Shown: one piece after another, positions 44,018 through 50,777 of the stretch
How the letters are laid out: each line of letters opens with the position of its first letter
Numbering within the stretch: position 1 is the first letter of the stretch
DNA from: Butyrivibrio sp. NC2002
GTDB taxonomy: Bacteria > Bacillota > Clostridia > Lachnospirales > Lachnospiraceae
Direction of reading: 5' to 3'
Assembly: GCF_000702265.1 (NCBI RefSeq)
Contig: NZ_JNKZ01000011.1
Span: 62,001-126,000, forward strand
DNA: 64,000 nt
Position numbers and translations under genes: made by a program
Notes under the pieces: generated by a model
The model's input: only the letters and a program-made list of their open reading frames with translations
What the model was told of the DNA's origin: nothing
Database searches by the model: none

Positions 44018-44851
44018 TTATGCTTTTTTCCAACTACTATTTTTTGAAACCTTGCGGATTGACCTGACAACAAATCCATCTGTACTTGCGCTTCCCTCGT
44101 ATGCTGCAATTGCGGCTGCAATTACTGCTACAAGCTCTGCATCCTCAGACTCTTCTTCTTTTTCAGCGATCTGAGATGTAACAGCATCCATGGATTTCTG
44201 TGCAATGTCCTTATCGTTAGCTGCAGGTTTCTTCTCTGTCATCTTGTTGATCAAGGGGAACAGAGAAATAACAAGAGCGATTATGATAAGTACTGCAAAT
44301 GCCATACCCATTCCAAGAAGGGTATTAAGGCCTGCACTCTTAAGTTTCTCACCTGTTGAATGATTAACATTTACTGAGATAAGTGTAGGTGTTCCCTTCT
44401 TATCAAGGCTGTACTCCAAAGTAGCACTGTGGGCGTTCTCGCCTGTGCCCTTGATAGTAGCATCTACCATTAGTATGCCATCGCGATCGATGTAGTACTT
44501 AAGATCAGTAACGCTTATATCATTTGCAAGGGTTTCCTTTGAGCCATATCCAAGTTCGTCTACTGCATCATACCAGTTCTTGTATCCGGCAAAAAATACA
44601 TCGTAGACTGTTTCATCAAGTGCCTCTTCAAGTTTTTCCTCGAAATTATCGGGTGTAACGTCATTCAAATACCAGTTCTCAAACATACTGTCTTCGATGT
44701 TTTCAGCAAATGTATAGAGATTACTCTGGTTGAAAACCTCTTCTTTATATTTGCTGCCTGCAACAGTATTGTACTGAGTAGTATCACCACATGCAGTAAG
44801 TCCCAGTATACAAACCAGTGTCACACCCAAAGCAAAAATCTTATGCTTCAC
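44018..44851 (-). CDS. OadG-like gamma subunit fused to a lipoprotein domain
   Basis: A 277-residue protein with lipobox LGLTAC (Cys21), a ~145-residue extracytoplasmic domain, a membrane helix (about 176-200) and a C-terminal OadG segment (AELVAVIAAAIAAYEG, DGFVVRSIRKV, SSWKKA). Classical OadG subunits are about 80-100 residues with only the helix and tail. The start codon is GTG at 44851 after AAGGAGGG. Its place between mmdA and the biotin carrier supports the gamma role; the outer domain is unrecognised. Confidence 0.85.
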   Translation of the reverse strand: MKHKIFALGVTLVCILGLTACGDTTQYNTVAGSKYKEEVFNQSNLYTFAENIEDSMFENWYLNDVTPDNFEEKLEEALDETVYDVFFAGYKNWYDAVDELGYGSKETLANDISVTDLKYYIDRDGILMVDATIKGTGENAHSATLEYSLDKKGTPTLISVNVNHSTGEKLKSAGLNTLLGMGMAFAVLIIIALVISLFPLINKMTEKKPAANDKDIAQKSMDAVTSQIAEKEEESEDAELVAVIAAAIAAYEGSASTDGFVVRSIRKVSKNSSWKKA

Positions 44852-44865
44852 TTGTGTAACCCTCC

Positions 44866-46296
44866 TTATACTGTAGTGTGCTTCTTAGCAGGACGCTCAT
44901 CGCGCTTGCTGTAAAGCATTTCAAATGCTCCGATAACATATTTTCTTGTATCAGCTGCGTTAATGATAGTATCAACATATCCTCTTGCAGCTGCACTTTC
45001 TGAATTATTCTGAAGCTTTGCGTATTCCTCAGCTGTCTTTGCAACTTCTGCAGAGTCCTTACCATCAGCAATGATCTTTGCTGCATGATCTGCATTCATT
45101 GTTCCGATCTTGGCACCCGGCCATGAAAAAGTCATATCAGCACCAACTGCCTTGGAGTTCATAACTACGTATGCACTTCCAAAAGCCTTCTCTGTGATAA
45201 CATTAACCTTCGGAACTGTTGCGTTTGCAAGAGCAGCAACAAGTCTTGAAGCATTTCTTGTTACATGTCTCTCATCACACTTGCTTGCAGCAAAACCTTC
45301 AACATTTGTGAATGAAAGAACAGGAATATCAAAAGCATCGCAGAAGTTTACAAAAGATGCTGCCTTCTCACATGCATGAGCAGATAAAGAAGCATCAAAC
45401 TTCTCCTTAGCCTCTCCGTTCTCGTCATACAGAGCGCTTCTGTTACCAAATACACCAACTGTAGCGCCTGCAAGTCTTACAAATCCTGTAACCATATCTT
45501 TTGCATAGCCGCGCTTTGTCTCAAAGAAAGCACCGTTATCAGCGATCTGTGCAAATAAAAGAGCAGGATCTGCAGCACAGTTCTCAAGCCCCTCGCATAC
45601 GCGGTTGAGGTCATCTGTGCACTCGTCATAAGAATCTGAATCCTCGTTGTTAGAAGGAAGAAGTGAAATAAGTTCACGGATCTGTGCGTAGATTGTTGCC
45701 TCATCAGCTACAACGTCAACAGTTCCAACTTCACTCTGCTGCCACTTAGCTGAAGAAGTATCGCACTTTTCTATGCTATTACCTTCAATAGCGTTAGGAG
45801 AATTAACAAACAGTTTGCCGTTTTTCTCCTCCATAAATGTAAAATCTGTCATTCCTGTGAATAAAGCAAGGCCGCCGCCACATGAGCCAAGCACTGCTGT
45901 TACCTGGGGAATAACGCCTGATGCATCTACCTGCTTGCGATAGATTTCGCCGAATGCATTAAGTGCATCAGTTGCCTCCTGAAGACGAAGTCCTGCAGAA
46001 TCAATCAATCCAATAACAGGAGCTCCCATCTTAAGAGCTAAGTCGTAGAGATTTGCAATCTTTTTAGCATGCATCTCTCCAACAGATCCACCTAAAACCG
46101 ATGCGTCCTGGGCATAAACATAAACCAGTCTGCCACTGATAAGTCCATAGCCTGTAACAACACCGTCAGAGGGTGTCTCTGTCTGCTTCAGATTGAAATC
46201 TGTGTTTCTTGCTTTTACAAGAGCACCGATCTCAACGAAACTGTTTTCATCAAGCAGAGAATTAATCCTCTGACTTGCCTGAGAAGAACTACTCAT
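44866..46296 (-). CDS. mmdA: Acyl-CoA carboxyltransferase / methylmalonyl-CoA decarboxylase alpha-type subunit
   Basis: A 476-residue protein of the PccB/MmdA/AccD family with the two crotonase-like halves: APVIGLIDSAGLRLQEA and SCGGGLALFTGMTDFTFM in the first, FGSAYVVMNSKAVGADMTF with W-P-G-A-K-IG in the second. It exchanges carboxyl groups between an acyl-CoA and carrier biotin. The start at 46296 (MSSSSQASQRINSLL) is favoured by GGAGGTG; the open frame extends upstream through the leader. First gene of the decarboxylase operon. It is somewhat divergent and shorter than MmdA (about 510), so the acyl-CoA is uncertain. Confidence 0.85.
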   Translation of the reverse strand: MSSSSQASQRINSLLDENSFVEIGALVKARNTDFNLKQTETPSDGVVTGYGLISGRLVYVYAQDASVLGGSVGEMHAKKIANLYDLALKMGAPVIGLIDSAGLRLQEATDALNAFGEIYRKQVDASGVIPQVTAVLGSCGGGLALFTGMTDFTFMEEKNGKLFVNSPNAIEGNSIEKCDTSSAKWQQSEVGTVDVVADEATIYAQIRELISLLPSNNEDSDSYDECTDDLNRVCEGLENCAADPALLFAQIADNGAFFETKRGYAKDMVTGFVRLAGATVGVFGNRSALYDENGEAKEKFDASLSAHACEKAASFVNFCDAFDIPVLSFTNVEGFAASKCDERHVTRNASRLVAALANATVPKVNVITEKAFGSAYVVMNSKAVGADMTFSWPGAKIGTMNADHAAKIIADGKDSAEVAKTAEEYAKLQNNSESAAARGYVDTIINAADTRKYVIGAFEMLYSKRDERPAKKHTTV

Positions 46297-46422
46297 TTCT
46301 TCACCTCCGTAATATATTTTAAGTTCTAAAGGAATCCACAAATGAATTCCCGCGCCAGGAGCGGGATTTTTGCCATCACCTCCGCTCATAAGCGCGAAAT
46401 AGCACAACTTAACACAAACTAT

Positions 46423-46428
46423 AGTATA
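46423..46428 (-). promoter_or_regulatory. Candidate extended -10 promoter of the decarboxylase operon
   Basis: TGCTATACT on the minus strand (TATACT at 46428-46423) forms an extended -10 about 130 bp before mmdA. Its -35 region overlaps the scpB terminator hairpin. A leader hairpin (CCCGC/GCGGG, near 46349-46363) lies downstream. Confidence 0.45.
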
Positions 46429-46432
46429 GCAC

Positions 46433-46461
46433 AAAAAAAGTGCATGGAGAATACCATGCAC
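46433..46461 (-). terminator. Terminator of scpA-scpB
   Basis: Perfect 8-bp stem GTGCATGG/CCATGCAC (46440-46447, 46454-46461) with a 6-base loop, followed on the minus strand by seven Ts. Confidence 0.9.
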
Positions 46462-46488
46462 CCTTATTTTATGCGGATTTTATAAAGT

Positions 46489-47058
46489 TTATATATCAAG
46501 TTTAACACTTATTTCCTGCTCTGCTTCCTGCTTGAACTCTTCAACCCTTACTGCATCCAGTGAAGGCAGCTCTTCAAGCGACTTTACGCCAAAGCTTCGA
46601 AGGAATTGTTCTGTCGTTCCAAAAAGCAGTGGTCTGCCGGGAGCATCAAGTCTTCCCAGCTCCTGAACAAGATTGAATTCAACAAGTCTGTTAACGGCAT
46701 GATCACTGTTAACGCCTCTTATTCTTTCAACATCAAGCCTTGTTATCGGCTGTTTGTAAGCAATTATAGACAGTGTTTCCATAAGAGCATCGGTCAATGT
46801 GATCTTTTTTGGTGCCTTGGCAACCTTGATAAGATATTCATACATTGAACTCTTTGTACATAGCTGAACAGAATCCTCAAGTTCAATAAGCCCTATTCCG
46901 CTGTCCTCATTTTCATATTTTCCCTTTAGATATGCTATCTGTGCTCTCACATCCTTAAGATCCTCATCAAGAGCGTTGCAAAGCTGGGCAATGCTTACAG
47001 AGTCACCCATTGTGAAAAGTATCGCTTCGATAGCTGCTGCACCTTCTTCTATTTTCAT
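46489..47058 (-). CDS. scpB: Segregation and condensation protein B
   Basis: ScpB is the winged-helix partner of the SMC-ScpA condensin complex that compacts and segregates chromosomes. The 189-residue protein has AIEAILFTMGDSVSIAQL, LSIIAYKQPITRLDVERIRG and ELGRLDAPGRPLLFGTTEQFL. It starts 8 bp after scpA, the universal Firmicutes order. Confidence 0.96.
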   Translation of the reverse strand: MKIEEGAAAIEAILFTMGDSVSIAQLCNALDEDLKDVRAQIAYLKGKYENEDSGIGLIELEDSVQLCTKSSMYEYLIKVAKAPKKITLTDALMETLSIIAYKQPITRLDVERIRGVNSDHAVNRLVEFNLVQELGRLDAPGRPLLFGTTEQFLRSFGVKSLEELPSLDAVRVEEFKQEAEQEISVKLDI

Positions 47059-47065
47059 CCTGTCC

Positions 47066-47818
47066 TCACTTTACGTATCTGTTTGATATAACAGTTATAT
47101 CTCCAAAGTTTTCATCCTGCTCTATTTCAATGTCGCCCATCTTCATAGCTTCCAGAATAACCATAAAAGTTACTATTATCTCAACCTTGCTGTGCTGCTT
47201 TTCAAGAAGCTGTTTGAAGCTGAACCTGTCGTGTTCTCTGATGTAAGCCTTAACATAAAGTGTCTTCTGATCGATGTCTACAGCTTCCTTCTCTATCTTG
47301 CCGAATTTACTTCTGATAGGATCGACTTTATCTTCCTGCCTTCTTAATAGCGCCTGGAATATTTCATTTAGCTTTGCAAGATTGGTATCCCCTATAAGAG
47401 AGTCATAATCTATAGGCTCTTCATAGGACATGACTTCATCAGGAATATGCTTTTTCCTGTACATGCGAGTGTCCGCATCGGTCTGTCTGTCCCTTAGCTC
47501 ATCTGCCATGAATTTGTACATTTTATATTCAAGCAGCTTTTCGACAAGCTCTGCTCTGGGATCTTCCTCTTCTCCCTCTTCATTGACTTCCTTTGGAAGA
47601 AGCATCTTGCACTTAATATCCACAAGTGTTGCCGCCATTACAAGGAATTCACTGGTAACTTCCATATCATCCCTCTGCATGGCTCTGATGTATTCCATAT
47701 ACTGCTCAGTAATAACTGCAATCGGAATATCATATATATCTATTTTGTTTTTATCTATCAGGTGTAAAAGCAGGTCAAGTGGTCCCTCAAAAACCTGCAG
47801 TTTAACTTCAAGCGCCAT
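47066..47818 (-). CDS. scpA: Segregation and condensation protein A
   Basis: ScpA is the kleisin bridging SMC heads. The protein begins MALEVKLQVFEGPLDLLLHL, the conserved N-terminal motif, followed by IDIYDIPIAVITEQY and VMAATLVDIKCKMLLP; the C-terminal winged helix ends the 250 residues. I use ATG 47818 after GGGGG; the frame is open to a TTG five codons earlier. In an operon with scpB and directly after the phosphoesterase gene. Confidence 0.96.
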   Translation of the reverse strand: MALEVKLQVFEGPLDLLLHLIDKNKIDIYDIPIAVITEQYMEYIRAMQRDDMEVTSEFLVMAATLVDIKCKMLLPKEVNEEGEEEDPRAELVEKLLEYKMYKFMADELRDRQTDADTRMYRKKHIPDEVMSYEEPIDYDSLIGDTNLAKLNEIFQALLRRQEDKVDPIRSKFGKIEKEAVDIDQKTLYVKAYIREHDRFSFKQLLEKQHSKVEIIVTFMVILEAMKMGDIEIEQDENFGDITVISNRYVK

Positions 47819-47839
47819 ACTACCCCCGCACAAAAATTT

Positions 47840-48712
47840 TTATCTTTCTTTTTTCCTGACCGTCACAAAGCATAGTTCCCCGGGATTATTGAATCTGATA
47901 GGAACAGTATGCATGCCAAGTCCCCTGCTCAGGATCATGTGCCTCTCACCAATTGTGAACAAGCCGCCATCATATTTTGGAAAAGGAACAAGCGCAGGAG
48001 AAAGAACTCCGCCCAAAAAGGGAAGTCTTGCTATTCCGCCGTGTACATGCCCGGATACCGTAAGGTCAGCTCCCCATTTAGCATATTCTTCAAAGTATCT
48101 CGGGTTATGCGCAATAAGAAGCTGAAACCTCTCACTGCAGGGCTCTCCGAAAAATCCGTTTATATATTCATCATCCATGGGATGTTTCCTGAACTTGCTG
48201 TAATATTCGTAAGAAGTCTCAAGACCATGTATCTCCATGTTGTATTCTTCAAGATATGTTCCGGTATTTCTAAGGAGCACAACGCCGCGTGATTTTAGTG
48301 CATCTTCATAATGCCTGTATTCTTTACTTCTCCAGCCCTCAAGAATGAACATCTTGTATTCATGATTTCCGTTTGCGGCATATACAGGATACTTTTCAGA
48401 CACAGCCCTTATTATATCAATAGCCGGCCCCATATTCATAGAATGAAGTTTATTCGAAGCCGTTATCATGTCTCCGGCAATGATAACCGCATCGGGATCA
48501 AGTGAAAAAATCTTCTTTATAAGCTTTTCGTTATTCTTACCATAGCTTTTTTCATGAAGATCCGATAACAGACAAAAGCTGAAATCCTTCGCGATCTTTT
48601 CACTGCTTATCTCATAATTTCTGACAACAAAAGTGTTCATATCATGACAAATGACCAGAACAACAAATATTATTATCAGTATCAGAATGCATAATAAAAT
48701 TTTTAATATCAT
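47840..48712 (-). CDS. Membrane-anchored calcineurin-like metallophosphoesterase
   Basis: A 290-residue protein with an N-terminal membrane helix (3-22) and a metallophosphoesterase domain carrying all five motif blocks: LLSDLHE, IIAGDM, AANGNHE, LIAHNP and VSGHVHGG. Related to YkuE/YaeI-type enzymes; substrate unknown. The ribosome binding site is weak (GCGGG, 9 bases). It precedes scpA by 21 bp and may be co-transcribed. Confidence 0.88.
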   Translation of the reverse strand: MILKILLCILILIIIFVVLVICHDMNTFVVRNYEISSEKIAKDFSFCLLSDLHEKSYGKNNEKLIKKIFSLDPDAVIIAGDMITASNKLHSMNMGPAIDIIRAVSEKYPVYAANGNHEYKMFILEGWRSKEYRHYEDALKSRGVVLLRNTGTYLEEYNMEIHGLETSYEYYSKFRKHPMDDEYINGFFGEPCSERFQLLIAHNPRYFEEYAKWGADLTVSGHVHGGIARLPFLGGVLSPALVPFPKYDGGLFTIGERHMILSRGLGMHTVPIRFNNPGELCFVTVRKKER

Positions 48713-48759
48713 GTTTACCCGCTTTTATCTTCAAAAGTTTGTGTAAGCATCAAAGCAAA

Positions 48760-48790
48760 GAAAAAGCCCTTGATCATCAAACCAAGGACT
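48760..48790 (-). terminator. Terminator of rpsU
   Basis: Minus-strand stem AGTCCTTG/CAAGGGCT (one G-T pair) with a 10-base loop, followed by TTTTTC, 13 bp past the rpsU stop. Confidence 0.8.
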
Positions 48791-48802
48791 TTACTTTAAA
48801 AA

Positions 48803-48979
48803 TTAATTATATTTACGTTTTCTAGCTGCTTCAGACTTCTTCTTACGCTTAACGCTTGGCTTCTCGTAATGTTCTCTTTTACGAATCTCCTGCTGGATAC
48901 CAGCCTTTGCACAACTTCTCTTGAAACGACGAAGTGCGCTGTCTAAAGTCTCGTTCTCTTTTACAATTACAGTTGACAT
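48803..48979 (-). CDS. rpsU: 30S ribosomal protein S21
   Basis: A 58-residue basic protein starting [20 protein letters not shown] and ending in an Arg/Lys-rich helix ([15 protein letters not shown]), which is S21, a small-subunit protein involved in translation initiation. GGGAGG precedes the ATG by 11 bases. Single-gene unit with its own promoter and terminator. Confidence 0.97.
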   Translation of the reverse strand: MSTVIVKENETLDSALRRFKRSCAKAGIQQEIRKREHYEKPSVKRKKKSEAARKRKYN

Positions 48980-49071
48980 CTTCTCTCTTACCCTCCCTTC
49001 AGACCCTTCCTTAACGGGTGACCAGGGTTATTTGTTATCTTTTAAGCTATTTGCTCACATAACATTTATAC

Positions 49072-49099
49072 ATTATACCATAAATTTTCATGTCGTCAA
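49072..49099 (-). promoter_or_regulatory. Promoter of rpsU
   Basis: TTGACG (49099-49094) and TATAAT (49077-49072) on the minus strand with a 16-bp spacer. The ~85-base leader can form a small ACCCT/AGGGT hairpin that may take part in autogenous control. Confidence 0.75.
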
Positions 49100-49115
49100 G
49101 CTTCATTTTTTATTT

Positions 49116-50603
49116 TCAGAATACGCACCAATATGCCGTGTCGCCTTCTATGACCATTTGCTGTGACAAATTAAGGTTATCCCAGTTTTTCCCCTTAAAA
49201 TATTTTTCATAAATCCCGCTTTTCATAGGGACCTTCTCGAACCTTACTTCATCGGTATTTCTTTGCATTTTGTCTTTATATATAAGCAGGCTGTAGCTTA
49301 CTATTCCGGATACTCTTTCGTTTATCTGACCATAGGTATAATAAACATTGTCATAATATCTGTCAAAGCTTTCATCTGTACATGTGGCAATGTATTTAAC
49401 CGTATTTCCGGTATTTTCCTCATACATATTTATTTCATCAAGGACAAGCTCTGCGCATACTTCATCCCTGTCATTTGAAATATAATGATTGACCGCTATC
49501 TGCTGACACGAAAACAGCATCAAAAAGCTCATAATGATTCCAAATACTGCAAAATACTCTCTCTGCCCAAAGCAGATAATACCTGTTGCAAGAGGTATTC
49601 CCACAAGAAGATAAATAGGAAACAGTATTCTTGCAGCATCTGTCTGTATCATCGGTACAGCGCACGAAAGAAGAAGTGTTGCAACGGTAAGGAGGCAAAA
49701 AGTAAGTGCTTTTAAGCCTTCCCCGCGGCGGTAAAACAGATAAATGCAGCATCCTGCCGCTAATACAAACAAGGCAAAAAACAGATACGGAAAAGGAATA
49801 AGTCCGCTGCTGTCTTTTAAAAATGCATGAAGTAAAAATACGGGTCTTTTTATAATATCAGTTATTGACCCAAGCTCTATACTTTTGGGAACGTCGCTTG
49901 ATCCTGTGATCAAATATAATAGGCGCATAAATACTACATTTATCGCACCCGGTATAAATGAGCAGGCAGAGATCAATACTTCCCTTATAAGCAGCTTATT
50001 TGAATAGACAAAGTCCTCTTTAAGTGCGGTATAAAAGACTGCATAGATTGCAAACAAAACAACTACTATCTGGTAGGTGAAGCATCCAAGAATTAGAAAG
50101 AGCGCGGAAAGCACATATTTTTTCTCTGTAAAACAGTAAAGCGCTATTGCCGCAAACAAAAAGGCAAAGCAAAACATGAAGCATTCCGGAAACATCATAA
50201 ATTCAGCAAAATACGGACTAAAGAAAGGGAAAATAAGGCATATCTTTAAAAGAGCCTTGTACTTTTCCTCTATTCCTTTCTTACTGCCATTTAGTATTTT
50301 TCCAAAAGGAATAAGCGTAATATATGCAGATATAGCAATTACCACTACAAACAGCATATAAAAAAATCTGTAATGCTCTGTCAGCAGAATATTGTTTTTA
50401 TACAAAAAGCTTTCCAGAAGATACGGAATTACTCTCCCGTACTGAAGCCTGGCATCAATATTTATGAGCGGATTAAAATAATGCGTTATCGTATCTGCGC
50501 TGAATCCCTGCCTGTAAAAGCCCTGATACGAAAGCATGATCATGGAGAAACAAAGAAAAAAATCTTTTAGGTTTTCTTTTAAATTTTCGCCTGGTCTTTT
50601 CAT
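49116..50603 (-). CDS. Polytopic membrane protein, GtrII-like glucosyltransferase family
   Basis: A protein of about 495 residues with roughly 11 membrane helices and a soluble C-terminal region of ~120 residues. The first loop QGFSADTITHYFNPLINIDA followed by YGRVIPYLLE resembles the family of GtrII-type integral membrane glucosyltransferases (Asp-rich first loop), which modify cell-surface polysaccharides. The start is unclear: ATG 50603 has only AGAG nearby; the open frame extends to TTG 50639. No adjacent GtrA/GtrB genes. Assignment is tentative. Confidence 0.6.
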   Translation of the reverse strand: MKRPGENLKENLKDFFLCFSMIMLSYQGFYRQGFSADTITHYFNPLINIDARLQYGRVIPYLLESFLYKNNILLTEHYRFFYMLFVVVIAISAYITLIPFGKILNGSKKGIEEKYKALLKICLIFPFFSPYFAEFMMFPECFMFCFAFLFAAIALYCFTEKKYVLSALFLILGCFTYQIVVVLFAIYAVFYTALKEDFVYSNKLLIREVLISACSFIPGAINVVFMRLLYLITGSSDVPKSIELGSITDIIKRPVFLLHAFLKDSSGLIPFPYLFFALFVLAAGCCIYLFYRRGEGLKALTFCLLTVATLLLSCAVPMIQTDAARILFPIYLLVGIPLATGIICFGQREYFAVFGIIMSFLMLFSCQQIAVNHYISNDRDEVCAELVLDEINMYEENTGNTVKYIATCTDESFDRYYDNVYYTYGQINERVSGIVSYSLLIYKDKMQRNTDEVRFEKVPMKSGIYEKYFKGKNWDNLNLSQQMVIEGDTAYWCVF

Positions 50604-50639
50604 AATGTCTCTGATAATCCCCCTGATTTGATTGATCAA

Positions 50640-50735
50640 GAGTTCTTGCGGGCATAAGCGGAAATCGCCTGCAAGAATCCTGCTTTAAAGAGTCATAAGG
50701 AATCCACCGCAAGCGGTACCCCCTTATGACCAAGT
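50640..50735 (-). other. Two adjacent hairpins between alaS and the GtrII-like gene
   Basis: Inverted repeats GTCATAAGG/CCTTATGAC (50692-50700, 50722-50730, enclosing a second ACCGC/GCGGT pair) and TTCTTGC/GCAAGAA (50643-50649, 50671-50677). They lie in the leader of the downstream gene. No T-tract follows, so they are not simple terminators. Confidence 0.5.
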
Positions 50736-50736
50736 A

Positions 50737-50775
50737 TAAAATTACTCGGCAAAGCTACTGCTCTGCCGAGTAATT
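50737..50775 (-). terminator. Terminator of alaS
   Basis: Perfect 12-bp stem AATTACTCGGCA/TGCCGAGTAATT (50740-50751, 50764-50775), then TTATAC on the minus strand, 3 bp beyond the alaS stop. Short T-tract but a strong stem. Confidence 0.75.
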
Positions 50776-50777
50776 GA

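Noticed and set aside
46327..50706. Shared 11-mer AAGGAATCCAC in the mmdA leader and the alaS-gtrII gap
   Set aside because: A single 11-base match without a second conserved block can occur by chance in 64 kb.
50704..50730. T-box-like string resembling the antiterminator motif GGGTGGTACCGC on the minus strand
   Set aside because: It lies downstream of alaS rather than upstream of a synthetase or amino-acid gene, lacks the specifier stem, and is explained by the local hairpins.
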